Notes: generated by a model not told the origin, from the letters alone. A stretch of DNA of 21,550 nt from a virus (IMGVR_UViG_3300036985_007994:1-21550); one strand, 5' to 3'; shown: positions 13,380 through 21,550, counted from the stretch's first letter. Program-made: numbers and translations.

Positions 13380-13787
13380 TCACCAATTTCTACTAATGGT
13401 TGGCGGCCATTTTGCGAATTGAACATCTTGAATATTAGCAGACAACGAAGCCAGTGAAAGTTTTTTGTTGTAATCAGTCAATAACAAGTCAATCGTTTCA
13501 CTTTCATCATCACCAACGTTTTCATCTTCAGATGATTCAAAAGCTACTTCAGCCCTAATCGCAAACGTTCCCGGAACTTTAGGATCTGAATGAACGTTAA
13601 TATCGAGAACTTCGCGACCGGTATAATCAGCTACCACAGCCGATAAATGAGAACGAATATCGTTATTCATGAAGCGCTTGTTAGGTGGCGGCTTTACTGC
13701 CCATGGTATATCATCACCACTTTTCATATCCTGACGGGCTTCTTTAATCAGATTACGTAACTTGCCAACTGTGATTCGAATGGTCAT
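13380..13787 (-). CDS. Phage protein with LRxLIKEA N-terminus, 135 aa
   Basis: From the ATG at 13787 the protein begins MTIRITVGKLRNLIKEA, a start pattern (short strand, then LRxIIxEA helix) that I have seen repeatedly in proteins of large phages. A GTG at 13835, overlapping the preceding stop, would add 16 residues but would bury that motif. The middle has REVLDINVHSDPKVPGTFAIRAEV, an alpha/beta segment, followed by an acidic loop (ESSEDENVGDDESE) and a conserved-looking IQDVQFAKWPP end. No Shine-Dalgarno sequence is present; CATACT lies 10 bases before the ATG. Function unknown. Confidence 0.7.
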   Translation of the reverse strand: MTIRITVGKLRNLIKEARQDMKSGDDIPWAVKPPPNKRFMNNDIRSHLSAVVADYTGREVLDINVHSDPKVPGTFAIRAEVAFESSEDENVGDDESETIDLLLTDYNKKLSLASLSANIQDVQFAKWPPTISRNW

Positions 13788-13831
13788 ATCATGTTTAAGT
13801 ATGTTTTCAAAACACAAATTGAGTCGTTTTC

Positions 13832-14086
13832 TCACGCCTCATAGCCACACACATCACACATCATGCCATCAAACGAACCGCCGCAATCTGGACAAAATCC
13901 TGAGCAAGCGTTACATAAACGATCATCATTATCATCATTTACTTCATTGTCGTTACATTGTGGGCAAAGGTCAACAACGTGATCCGGATTAACATAATCA
14001 CGTGGGCCAGGCGTTGTTTCAACGAGACGTTGATGATTAACAACACCCAAGATAAACTCTTGTAAGAGTTGTTTGGACGTAGACAT
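13832..14086 (-). CDS. Zinc-ribbon protein with four CXXC knuckles
   Basis: From the ATG at 14086 this is an 84-aa protein. A helical N-terminus (KQLLQEFILGVVNHQRLV) is followed by four CXXC pairs: CPQC (41-44), CNAC (58-61), CPDC (65-68) and CDVC (77-80). Together they can form two zinc-binding ribbons, used for nucleic-acid or protein contact. An acidic Asn/Asp stretch separates the first two pairs. The ATG lies 7 bases after TATACT, which overlaps the last codons of the methyltransferase fusion gene, and no Shine-Dalgarno sequence is present. A transcriptional or translational regulator is possible, but no partner is evident. Confidence 0.8.
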   Translation of the reverse strand: MSTSKQLLQEFILGVVNHQRLVETTPGPRDYVNPDHVVDLCPQCNDNEVNDDNDDRLCNACSGFCPDCGGSFDGMMCDVCGYEA

Positions 14087-14099
14087 AACTTTAAGTATA
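14084..14099 (-). promoter_or_regulatory. Leaderless-type promoter: TATACT, 7 nt, ATG
   Basis: TATACT (14094-14099, minus strand) is followed by TAAAGTT and the ATG of the zinc-ribbon gene. The box overlaps the last codons and the stop of the gene before it. Confidence 0.5.
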
Positions 14100-16184
14100 T
14101 TTCTCGAACACAAATATCGGTTCGGAACGTTCTACGGAAATCCCGCGCTTTCGAGAGAAATGGTCTGTTTGAAGCGTTAACTTCCATGTGTCGACCCTTA
14201 ACAAGCCCGCTTCTTTTGCCGCATTTAACACAGATTCTGAATGTCGCTTATCAACATTAAATGCTGCCTTTGCGCCAGGTTTTAGAACCCTAGCAACGTT
14301 CTTCATAGTCGGCACAAGATAGTGTTCATACCATTGCGTTTCAGATGGATAATCTCTCCAACATTGTCCGGGTTCATCCCAATAACGTTCTAAATCAAAA
14401 TAAGGCGGGCTCGTAAACACGGCATCGCAATAAGCTTCTGGGATCCATGCAGCAAGATCACCCTCTGAACCAAGCTTCTCAACATTCATCGCAAGGTTTC
14501 GGTGTTCCTCTTGGATACTATCGATTAAATTCCAGAGATCTGTATGAACAGATGACGCCGGCTCACATGCCATATAACATCCTTCAGGATATGCCGCTGC
14601 AAAACCAAGCAACCTTGCGCCAAAACCTGCAGACGGGTCCCAAACAACGGGATCTTTGATATTGTCACCGATCAAAGACTTCCAAACTTGTGCAGCGATC
14701 ACTGGCTTGAACCATGACACTGCCTGCCTTTGAACTACAAATCCGCGACGAGTCTGGAATAGAGATATATCGAAATGTTCGTTGCAAGAAATGTGTTTCG
14801 TTCCTTCCCAAGATTCATCACTTACGTTGTATTCATAATCCTTTGAAACATTCAAGCCAAGACGATATCTGAGCACGCGTTCAAGTACTTTATCATCTTG
14901 AAAAGCAACAACTGGACCCTTACCTGCAGACCAAAAAGAACGCATCTTTGATTTAAGCCAAGCAGATCCCGGTGCTTTACTTCCATCAAAAACGTTATCT
15001 GTCGGCAATTTTCCCGGACCCAGATGCTTCCTTATGTCGGTTAGGGCTTCCCCTAAAGTGCCATCCAAGGGTGCATAGATCCATCCACGAAGGTCAACAT
15101 AGGCCCGGAGCAGGTCAATTAAGGCTGGAAGCAAGACTTTTTCTGTGTCATCCTTGCTTCCTTCTATGGGTTTTCCCGTGACTACATTGAAGTGCTTTTT
15201 GATCAACGCGTCTCTGTTAACAATGGCGATCTTATCATCTAATCTAAGCGCACCATCCTTCACGACAACACCATTTTCGACAACGTGATATGCGCATGCC
15301 TTGAGTTCATCGATCGACTTTGTTTCTCGCCATGCAGACTTTTCGTCGATCTTGATGAGATTGAGACCTTTATCGATTGCGATCTTACACTTCTTGAGAT
15401 CATTAGCTAAACTTTTAATTTGACTGACACCCCAATTGCTATTTCTGTCTAGACCGTGCCAATAGGAACCATCAAGCTCAATCATCAACTTTATCTCTGG
15501 GATCCAAGCATCACAACACCACGTTTTGCTTGTGAAGTTGAACCATTTACTCGCTTCAACGTTCGATTCAAAAGTTGCAACATGTTTAACGAATTCAATC
15601 TCAATTTTGCTTTGTTTGATATTTTCTCGCCTCATGTTTGCAAGACCAATTTTTCGACCGAACTCTTCTGTGAAGACTCGAGCTTTCCGGTCATCGCCTG
15701 CTTCACCTGACCATGACTTTACTCGAGACTCGTGCTGCAGCGTTTTGTATTCTTCATTAGCCCACAATGATTTGTGGTGTTCTTTAAAATCGAATTCACT
15801 ATTTGCCATGCCTTTAGTGACAGCAATTGAAATCTTTTTCGAGATCTCTTCTTTACGTTCTGAATAAGCACGTCGTATTGCATCATTTCGTTTTTTGAGC
15901 TGTTCCTCCGTGAACACGTGTTTCTTGACACGAAATCCAGTTGCATTGTGCCCTGAAATATAGTCGTTGAAACGATAATGAACTTTGTGCCAATTCACCT
16001 GTTTTTTACATCCACACTTACAAAGTGGAATTGAATTATTAGTGAAGTATTTGACTGTGTAACCTATGAGCCCGCCGAGCTCAACGTGCGCACGAGTGAC
16101 ATGATTCCCGAGTGAACTACGTGATTTGCAAATGCGGTCACACTCAAGACACGTCTGCTCTTTGTCTTCGATTCCAATACCCAT
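14091..16184 (-). CDS. Homing endonuclease-like / DNA methyltransferase fusion
   Basis: This 697-aa protein starts at the ATG at 16184; an upstream ATG (16223) would place the TATAAT box inside the gene. A C2H2-type finger (CLEC...HVTRAH, 12-33) is followed by a CKCGC...GHN knuckle (55-80) and a NUMOD3-like stretch (FTEEQLKKRNDAIRRAY, about 92-126). Next comes a VSR/PDDEXK-like nuclease core with CDAWIP and IELDGSYWHG (about 224-245). The second half is a DNA amino-methyltransferase: motif I DPSAGFGARLLGF (516-528) and motif IV TSPPYFDLERY (591-601). The first half resembles mobile phage endonucleases and the second half N6-adenine/N4-cytosine methylases. It lies alone between the capsid terminator and the zinc-ribbon gene. 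It may be a homing gene captured in frame, or one bifunctional enzyme that modifies and cuts DNA. Confidence 0.85.
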   Translation of the reverse strand: MGIGIEDKEQTCLECDRICKSRSSLGNHVTRAHVELGGLIGYTVKYFTNNSIPLCKCGCKKQVNWHKVHYRFNDYISGHNATGFRVKKHVFTEEQLKKRNDAIRRAYSERKEEISKKISIAVTKGMANSEFDFKEHHKSLWANEEYKTLQHESRVKSWSGEAGDDRKARVFTEEFGRKIGLANMRRENIKQSKIEIEFVKHVATFESNVEASKWFNFTSKTWCCDAWIPEIKLMIELDGSYWHGLDRNSNWGVSQIKSLANDLKKCKIAIDKGLNLIKIDEKSAWRETKSIDELKACAYHVVENGVVVKDGALRLDDKIAIVNRDALIKKHFNVVTGKPIEGSKDDTEKVLLPALIDLLRAYVDLRGWIYAPLDGTLGEALTDIRKHLGPGKLPTDNVFDGSKAPGSAWLKSKMRSFWSAGKGPVVAFQDDKVLERVLRYRLGLNVSKDYEYNVSDESWEGTKHISCNEHFDISLFQTRRGFVVQRQAVSWFKPVIAAQVWKSLIGDNIKDPVVWDPSAGFGARLLGFAAAYPEGCYMACEPASSVHTDLWNLIDSIQEEHRNLAMNVEKLGSEGDLAAWIPEAYCDAVFTSPPYFDLERYWDEPGQCWRDYPSETQWYEHYLVPTMKNVARVLKPGAKAAFNVDKRHSESVLNAAKEAGLLRVDTWKLTLQTDHFSRKRGISVERSEPIFVFEKYT

Positions 16185-16197
16185 ATCTAAGATTATA
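16182..16197 (-). promoter_or_regulatory. Leaderless-type promoter: TATAAT, 7 nt, ATG
   Basis: TATAAT (16192-16197, minus strand) is followed by CTTAGAT and the ATG of the endonuclease-methyltransferase gene. TTGATG lies 20 bases upstream of the box, too far for a good -35. The gap 16198-16338 otherwise shows nothing clear. Confidence 0.55.
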
Positions 16198-16338
16198 TAC
16201 CAAAGAACTAAAGAATTCATCAAGTCTTTGAGTTTAGACCCCTTAAAATGGTAAGTTTTATTCCCACTAAAGGTTATGCACTTTGTTTGAAATCATTGCG
16301 TGTTTATGATAAACTTCATTCAAGTTATAGAAACGACA

Positions 16339-16362
16339 AAAGGCCTTCTTTCGAAGGCCTTT
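16339..16362 (-). terminator. Terminator after the capsid gene
   Basis: AAAGGCCTTC-GAAA-GAAGGCCTTT is a perfect 10-bp stem with a GNRA-type GAAA loop, followed by a short T-run on the minus strand. It lies 24 bases past the capsid stop. It is nearly symmetrical, so it could also act in the other direction. Confidence 0.8.
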
Positions 16363-16385
16363 CAAGTCTTAATACCTAACTAGTG

Positions 16386-18269
16386 TCAGATAATGTTCAT
16401 GTCGAGGACGGTAACTGTCCCGTAGAAGTCGCTACGGATCATCTTCTTACCATATCTCGTCATAACACCCTTGCGTGGAGTAAAGTCCTCCTGAGCAAAG
16501 ATCGTTGGAGTCACGATAAGCGGTACGTATGGAGCGTACACATAACCGGTCTCAAGGTAGCTTCCACCCTTGTAACCAACGAGGATCTTGTTCCTTGGGA
16601 AGTACGGATCCTTGTAAACCGTGAAGCGATTTGAAACAGTTCCGATCGACTCAGCACCGATTGTGAATGGCGAGCCAACCTGTCCTTCGCCGTCAAGCGA
16701 GAACTTTGGTTTGTACATCACTGAACTCTCAAGAATCGTGCAAACATCAGGTGATGTCACAATGAAGTTCGCTGATCCGCGCAAGGTCTTACGATGAATC
16801 GTGTTTGCTACGTCAATAACCGTTTCAACCAAGGTCTCGTACCACTCTCGGACGGTGCCTGTGAATGATGGACCAATGCTGAGGCTTGAAGCCAATGACT
16901 GAGCCTGACCAGTGAGCTTGTGAACGAATCGACCAGGAGCACGGCTCCAATACATGGTCGCTCCGTTTGCCTGTGTAACGAGATCATTCAAAATCTCGCG
17001 GTCGATTTCAAGTGCGATCTGCTCACTGAGGATGCTCGTAAGCTCGACCTCGGCGTCCATTGAATGATAAGCGTTAAGGTCTTGTGCAAGTTCTGGTGAC
17101 CAGCGAGCTCGGAGCTTTCGGCTTGTTGCAGTAATTGCAATAGACTCAATCTTAATGTCAATCTCTGGAATGACAGGAGAAGATGTTACGTTGAAGTCAG
17201 ACTCAAATGATGGAACCGTCAACGTTGCACCGGTAGAATCTCCAGCAACGAGTGAATCACTAATTGCCATTGAAAGTCTAGTCGTTGCCCCGAGAGCTGG
17301 CGTTGTAGAAGCGTTCGTAATCCTAAGAACAACCTGAATATGTGTTCCATTAAGTGGAGCCGGCGTAAACACCGTACCGTTCCAATTACCGCGCTTGTTG
17401 AGTCGACGAAGGTTCATTACACCAGCGCCACCTTGGTAGTTTTCACCCCAAGCAACAGCACCGTTCGTTGTTGCGAAACCGAACACTGCGATCTGCTCAA
17501 CGGCCATGAAGTCGCCGCGTGGAATGAACGTTGTAATCTGGGAAATTGTCAAGTGAGCAAACGTTACGTCAAGCGTATTAACACTCATGTCTGCTTCAAT
17601 CTGTGGATCGAATTGAAGCATTCGACCGTTGGTTCCAGTCATCATGCTTACTTCAGAAATCGTGAGACCGGCCGCCCAAGTGTTACCTTCAATGCCGCCC
17701 CAAGCGCCGACGTCAGCTAACGTTCCGGAAACACCCATTGTTCCTGAGTGCACCTTAGAATAACCAACGTTAACCAAGTCGTACATTCCGCCCGTTGCTA
17801 AAGAACCTGATTGGATTCCCTTGCCGGTTGGGTTGTTGTAAATCGACTGACCACTCTTGTACGTCTCTTCAGTATTTTCGTTTGCCTGACTTCCACCAAC
17901 GTTCGTTCCGTAGGTATAATCAAGATAGAAAATCAAGCCTGATGGCAACGACATTGGTTGCATCGAGACGATTTCATTTGCAACTAGTCCGCCAAAGACC
18001 CTTCGAACAATCGGGAATGCGATATTCGAAAAACCCTGGATCTGACCAGATGACGAAACAGATCCGCCACCAGTCGACAACGAGTTAGACTCACGAAGGA
18101 CCTGAGCTGCCTGGTTCTCAAGCAACTGAGACATAACCTCTCGGCGGGTGCCTTCAAGGCCACGAAGCAAGCCGGTTCGGCTCCACTTCTCTACAAGCCG
18201 CGTACGCTCTGCGCCAACGTGGCGATCTTTAATACCAGCAGTTAACTGGTCAAAATTGAAAAACTTCAT
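16386..18269 (-). CDS. Major capsid protein, T4 gp23 type
   Basis: This 627-aa protein is longer than T4 gp23 (about 521). The N-terminal part has QLLENQAAQVLRESN (49-62) and then FPIVRRVFGGLVANEIVSMQPM with PSGLIFYLDYTYG (about 85-121), the defining gp23-like blocks. The C-terminal part has SEQIALEIDREILNDLV, then KILVGYKGGSY, GYVYAPYVPL and RYGKKMIRSDFYG. The long middle (about 122-330), rich in Gly, Thr and Asn, is probably an inserted surface domain. T4-type prohead proteases cut after L/I-x-E, so LRE at 58-60 is a likely cleavage site and the N-terminal ~60 residues a removable propeptide. This is inferred from T4. The gene follows the scaffold gene and ends before a strong terminator. 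The upstream ribosome site is A-rich (AAAGAAAG), 8 bases before the ATG. Confidence 0.95.
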   Translation of the reverse strand: MKFFNFDQLTAGIKDRHVGAERTRLVEKWSRTGLLRGLEGTRREVMSQLLENQAAQVLRESNSLSTGGGSVSSSGQIQGFSNIAFPIVRRVFGGLVANEIVSMQPMSLPSGLIFYLDYTYGTNVGGSQANENTEETYKSGQSIYNNPTGKGIQSGSLATGGMYDLVNVGYSKVHSGTMGVSGTLADVGAWGGIEGNTWAAGLTISEVSMMTGTNGRMLQFDPQIEADMSVNTLDVTFAHLTISQITTFIPRGDFMAVEQIAVFGFATTNGAVAWGENYQGGAGVMNLRRLNKRGNWNGTVFTPAPLNGTHIQVVLRITNASTTPALGATTRLSMAISDSLVAGDSTGATLTVPSFESDFNVTSSPVIPEIDIKIESIAITATSRKLRARWSPELAQDLNAYHSMDAEVELTSILSEQIALEIDREILNDLVTQANGATMYWSRAPGRFVHKLTGQAQSLASSLSIGPSFTGTVREWYETLVETVIDVANTIHRKTLRGSANFIVTSPDVCTILESSVMYKPKFSLDGEGQVGSPFTIGAESIGTVSNRFTVYKDPYFPRNKILVGYKGGSYLETGYVYAPYVPLIVTPTIFAQEDFTPRKGVMTRYGKKMIRSDFYGTVTVLDMNII

Positions 18270-18326
18270 TCTGTTATCTTTCTTTAAGTGTTTGGGTTAA
18301 CGATTATCAGATCAACACTAACAACA

Positions 18327-20186
18327 TTACTTCTTTGTAATTCCTGCTAGTTTCGCCCATCGATCAGCCTCATGACCTTCATTTAGGCTTGAGGAAGCCG
18401 CTGAACGAGTAGGTCGTGATGAAGAACCAATAACCGTTCGTGTAGAACGCTCATTACCTTCATTAACAGACCTACGTGAGTCGCCGAGAGCCTCAGAAAG
18501 ACTTTCATAGACTAGCTTAGCCTCGCGTACGGTCTGAGCAGAATCAAGCTTCCTAATAACGCTAGCTTTTTGCTTTGGCGATAGTGACTCGTTCTGAAGC
18601 AGCTTGTTCGTAAGCATTAGCTTCGCGTTGATCAGATTCGTTTCTGACAACTTATTGCGGAGAGATGCCACAGCCTGTGACTCCGCTAGCCGTGTTGAGC
18701 CTGCAATTTTTGCTGACCCATTGCGTCGTCGGTTGTTTTCAACCAGTGACTTCTTGATATTATTTGTTCGGTTAACAGACTCATTGAATCTCTTCACGAG
18801 CTTTGAGTATTCACTCTTCAAGGCCTGTACAACACGAAGATTTCCTTGCCTGCGTGCCTTTGCAATTCCTTCTTTCAAAGATTCGCCTCGAGCACGGGTT
18901 CTGTTCTGCAATCGAGCTTCAAACTGAGCCCTTCGATTCAATGACTCAGCGCATGCCTCTGGGCTCTTATCAGCGACCGGATTAACTTCATCCATACCAT
19001 CTAACTCATCCATCATGTCAAGTTCATCAAGATCTTCATCAGCTTCGCCAAGTGGTTGACCGTCAAATGGGTGACCATCTTCTTTTCCACCACCAAAACC
19101 AGCTAAAGTCGCTGAGGTGTGAGGACTACCACTTTTTTCATTTTCTTCACGAAGACGCTTCATGCGAGAAATCTCTCGTCGAAGCATTCCTTCATCAATC
19201 TCAACGACTGTGTCGTCTGACAATCCACGAGCTTCGCCCATTTTTTCCTCATCATCATTACCAGAATCATCGAGGTCGAGATCACCAAGACCATCGTCCT
19301 CACCGCCATCGTCAGCGCCCTCGTCACCGCCATCATCGTCGCCCATATCGAGCGAAGCATCATCTCCACCTTGATCTTCACCGGCATCGTCCTCACCGGT
19401 GATGAGATCAACACCGACGGAATCAAGGTCAATCTCATCAGGAAGACCCGTCAGTTTAAGGGTTACATCTTCCTCGTGAATACGTTGTCTAGACTTGTGT
19501 GACATCATTGGCTCCTGAAGCTGATTAAGTTCTTTGAAACAGTTTTCTAGTTTAGTTTCGTATGAACTCTTCTTTGCAGGATCGCTTATCGAGCCCTGCA
19601 CGTAGTCATACATATCTCGCGTTTTTGAAATCATCTGCGTGATTTGCGATCGAAACTTATTTGATTCGCGAATCAGTTTTCCAGCGGACGAAAATCGAGC
19701 AACGTCCTCTGCTAAACGAAACACCATTAATTCAAATTCTTTTGCTGCACCTGAACGCGTTGCATTCAATACAGGTGTTAAAGCAGAAATCGATTCAAGA
19801 TTAATCTCATATTCATCATCTGCTAACAACATCGGCGTTGAGAAATTAGATGCAAGTGGCATCCCAGCCGGATCAACACTTAACGCATCTAAATCTAACG
19901 TTACTTTACCTTCTTCATCCGGAACAGAGATCGCATTAGCGATGCTATTGGATGCACCAACATCTAAACCAGTGTTGATACCGGCGGCAGAACCTAAGTC
20001 ATCAAACCCAAATCCATCATCAATATCGTCGTCGTCGTCAAGACCTTCACGTAACATCTCTTTTTCAATGAGGTCTCGAATCCTAGGAGTAACGACGTCA
20101 AGGATCGCACGTTGAGCGTTGGCCTCTGCCACCTCTTTCACTCTCTTTACATCCGCAAGCGCTTCTTCATAGAGCTGCTTTGTCAT
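18327..20186 (-). CDS. Prohead scaffold/core protein, gp22-like
   Basis: This 619-aa protein is very acidic in its centre and basic at the ends. It has a helical N-terminus (LYEEALADVKRVKEVAEA), a first Asp run (about 50-66) and a long acidic low-complexity block (about 265-325) made of D/G/E repeats. The C-terminal helical region contains RNKLSETNLINAKLMLTNKLLQN and SPKQKASVIRKLDSAQTVREAKLVYESL. That region resembles the scaffold/core proteins of T4-like and giant phages. The tail ends RWAKLAGITKK. The gene sits directly upstream of the major capsid gene, as scaffold genes usually do. It is expected to form the prohead core and be degraded on maturation. The Shine-Dalgarno sequence is AGGAAA. 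The prohead protease is not in the window. Confidence 0.85.
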   Translation of the reverse strand: MTKQLYEEALADVKRVKEVAEANAQRAILDVVTPRIRDLIEKEMLREGLDDDDDIDDGFGFDDLGSAAGINTGLDVGASNSIANAISVPDEEGKVTLDLDALSVDPAGMPLASNFSTPMLLADDEYEINLESISALTPVLNATRSGAAKEFELMVFRLAEDVARFSSAGKLIRESNKFRSQITQMISKTRDMYDYVQGSISDPAKKSSYETKLENCFKELNQLQEPMMSHKSRQRIHEEDVTLKLTGLPDEIDLDSVGVDLITGEDDAGEDQGGDDASLDMGDDDGGDEGADDGGEDDGLGDLDLDDSGNDDEEKMGEARGLSDDTVVEIDEGMLRREISRMKRLREENEKSGSPHTSATLAGFGGGKEDGHPFDGQPLGEADEDLDELDMMDELDGMDEVNPVADKSPEACAESLNRRAQFEARLQNRTRARGESLKEGIAKARRQGNLRVVQALKSEYSKLVKRFNESVNRTNNIKKSLVENNRRRNGSAKIAGSTRLAESQAVASLRNKLSETNLINAKLMLTNKLLQNESLSPKQKASVIRKLDSAQTVREAKLVYESLSEALGDSRRSVNEGNERSTRTVIGSSSRPTRSAASSSLNEGHEADRWAKLAGITKK

Positions 20187-20245
20187 ATATCATTTCCTAG
20201 TGAATCTCACGATAAGTATCCCGTTTTGCCAATTGTTCAAAAAAA

Positions 20246-20755
20246 TCAAATGTTACCACCAGACTCGCCTGGTTCGCTCGGTACGCCTAAAAGGTTTGCA
20301 GCAATAATTTTAGCCGCAGTTCCGGCAGGAGATTTCGTACCGGTCTTTGGACCTTGCGGAACATAATTCGGTTTAAGGTCTGAAACAGAGATTTCCGGAT
20401 CATCTGATTTGTCAGACCCCTCAGTCTTTCCAGGACCAGGGGACGATGTATCAGGTGCATATGGATTTGCTGGATCACCAGCACGTGACCATTTCACATC
20501 TTCAGTCAAAGGGGCTGTTGAATAATCTAGATTAACGCCTAATGGAAATAGACCTAAATCACCATTTTGATGAGATGGCGTTAAATGAGTCAATGCTATA
20601 GCAACAATCGCTTGCCGCACATCGTTCTCTTGACCTACCTTATCCTGTGTGACCGGTTTCTTGATCGGATCATCGCTACGAAAGAGCTTGTTCAGAAGCG
20701 TATTACGATCCGAAGCTGGGGGTGCATAAACTGTGTACTTGCCGGTGCCTGACAT
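20246..20755 (-). CDS. Hypothetical head-module protein, 169 aa
   Basis: This 169-aa protein has an N-terminal ~90 residues with SGTGKYTVYAPPASDRNTLL and VRQAIVAIALTHLTP, a compact alpha/beta region. The remainder is Pro/Gly/Asp-rich and likely disordered (SSPGPGKTEGSDKSDDPE), with a short C-terminal helix (AAKIIAANLLG). It has no enzyme motif. Its position between the scaffold gene and a small helical gene suggests a head assembly or core component, by context only. The start has an A-rich GAAAG upstream. The 59-base gap to the scaffold gene holds that gene's ribosome site. Confidence 0.75.
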   Translation of the reverse strand: MSGTGKYTVYAPPASDRNTLLNKLFRSDDPIKKPVTQDKVGQENDVRQAIVAIALTHLTPSHQNGDLGLFPLGVNLDYSTAPLTEDVKWSRAGDPANPYAPDTSSPGPGKTEGSDKSDDPEISVSDLKPNYVPQGPKTGTKSPAGTAAKIIAANLLGVPSEPGESGGNI

Positions 20756-20816
20756 GTTTTTCTTTCGTTACGAAGTTTAACTTACTGTGAATGTTAAATG
20801 ATTTAAACCCAATGAT

Positions 20817-21095
20817 TCACTTCATTCGGGGGCGAGAGGTATGAACAACGATTTTTTTCAAAGTTAGTTGCTTTGCTTCACGAATCTTTTGCAAACGTCG
20901 CATGACCCGACCTTCTTCGATCTTAAGGGCCTTAACGAAATCAATGTGTTTCTCAAGAGAATCAGCATATTCACCTGCATCAACCTCTTCGGTATCATCC
21001 GCACGGTCTTTAGTATCTTCCATGTCACCAAATTTTGACATTTCTTCTGCAATGATTCTCTTAATAAATTCAGGAGTCAGTTTCTTAACAGTCAT
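20817..21095 (-). CDS. Small helical head-module protein, 92 aa
   Basis: The start at ATG 21095 is 8 bases after GGAAGGA; an in-frame TTG two codons upstream is less likely. The protein begins MTVKKLTPEFIKRIIAEEM, a short strand and an FIKRIIAEEM helix of the same style as the 135-aa protein encoded at 13380-13787. An acidic middle (EDTKDRADDTEEVDAGE) and a basic end (RRLQKIREAKQLTLKKI) follow. It is of a size and charge seen in small prohead core proteins, but that assignment is by position only. Confidence 0.75.
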   Translation of the reverse strand: MTVKKLTPEFIKRIIAEEMSKFGDMEDTKDRADDTEEVDAGEYADSLEKHIDFVKALKIEEGRVMRRLQKIREAKQLTLKKIVVHTSRPRMK

Positions 21096-21146
21096 CGACA
21101 AAATCCTTCCAATGTGAATTTGACCTAAATAGGTTGCACGACAGCG

Positions 21147-21550
21147 TTACGCTGTTTTCTTAACATCACCAAACGCAAGACTTGCCCAACGAGACGCTGA
21201 TTCGCCAAACACCTGTTCTGGCGCACCATCAAACTGTTCTTCTTGAACAATCTTTGACGAGCTAGATGGACGATCATGGGCGTTTTGACTATTCAATGTT
21301 GTCGAAGCAGTATCAGTTAAGATCGCTGCCATCACATCATTTCCGCCGGCATTTCGCCTAATCGCTTCATCTAAACCTTGTGGCATACTAGGTCCTTGAC
21401 GTTGTTTCTTTTGATGCGATAACGGCGTGTCTAATCGAGGATCAAATGTTCGAGTTACCGGAGCCATCTGCCTTTTTCGAGGTGTACCTGGATACGCTTC
21501 AGAAACGCCAGCAAAACGTTGCGTTGCAATCGGGCGTTGCAATGAACCAG
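21147..21550 (-). CDS. Hypothetical protein, partial at window edge
   Basis: The reading frame is open to the window edge; a TTG at 21542 is a possible but weak start, so the gene is probably 5'-truncated here (at least 134 codons). It is rich in Arg, Gln, Pro and Ser, with little predicted structure (TRTFDPRLDTPLSHQKKQR). A short helix (GLDEAIRRNAGGNDVMAAIL) follows, and the end is SRWASLAFGDVKKTA. The RWAxLA end resembles the scaffold's RWAKLAGITKK end. It lies at the 5' end of the head module in this window. Function unknown. Confidence 0.65.
   Translation of the reverse strand, partial: GSLQRPIATQRFAGVSEAYPGTPRKRQMAPVTRTFDPRLDTPLSHQKKQRQGPSMPQGLDEAIRRNAGGNDVMAAILTDTASTTLNSQNAHDRPSSSSKIVQEEQFDGAPEQVFGESASRWASLAFGDVKKTA

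Noticed and set aside
19240-19400. Possible microsatellite or CRISPR-like repeat
   Set aside because: The repetition comes from GAC/GAT/GGC codons of the acidic scaffold block; there are no regular spacers or conserved repeat units.
19052-19402. Plus-strand frames rich in His/Arg or Ser/Pro opposite the scaffold gene
   Set aside because: These are mirror images of the acidic Asp/Gly codon repeats on the minus strand and show no independent ribosome site.

Overview
The window reads as part of the late (structural) region of a large tailed phage with a T4-type head. The major capsid protein carries clear gp23 signatures, and a very acidic scaffold-like protein lies directly upstream of it. All 28 confident genes and both RNA genes lie on the minus strand. 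They are tightly packed, often with ATGA or TAATG overlaps. GC content looks like the low 40s percent by eye. No bacterial housekeeping gene is present. The host is not identifiable; the ANDN opening of the tmRNA tag resembles proteobacterial tags, but that is a weak hint.

Reading in the direction of transcription (high to low coordinate): (1) 21550-16386, head module: a partial unknown protein, a 92-aa and a 169-aa unknown protein, a 619-aa scaffold/core protein, and the 627-aa major capsid protein followed by a terminator. (2) 16184-13380: a 697-aa protein joining a zinc-finger/homing-endonuclease-like half to a DNA methyltransferase half, then a four-CXXC zinc-ribbon protein and a small protein with an LRxLIKEA start. 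(3) 13283-11832, an RNA-rich stretch: a small protein with its own 5' hairpin and terminator, a compact tRNA-like cloverleaf, a protein whose 3' end holds a 26-bp frame-shifting tandem repeat, and a complete phage-encoded tmRNA with tag ANDNGSFADSLAA. (4) 11819-10085: five small unknown proteins and an O-methyltransferase-like protein that seems to start at ATA. (5) 10083-7855, a lysis or cell-envelope group: an SGNH-hydrolase lipoprotein, an unknown 258-aa protein, and a peptidoglycan-binding/M15 peptidase endolysin. (6) 7739-14: tail, fibre and adhesin-type proteins, including two paralogous fibre genes in tandem and several proteins sharing an N-terminal adaptor-like module.

Four genes have a -10-like hexamer (TATAAT, TATGAT or TATACT) exactly 7 nt before the ATG and no Shine-Dalgarno sequence, which suggests leaderless transcription inside an otherwise SD-led genome. 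The most unusual items are the tmRNA, the neighbouring non-canonical cloverleaf, the endonuclease-methyltransferase fusion, the ATA start, and the frame-shifting repeat.
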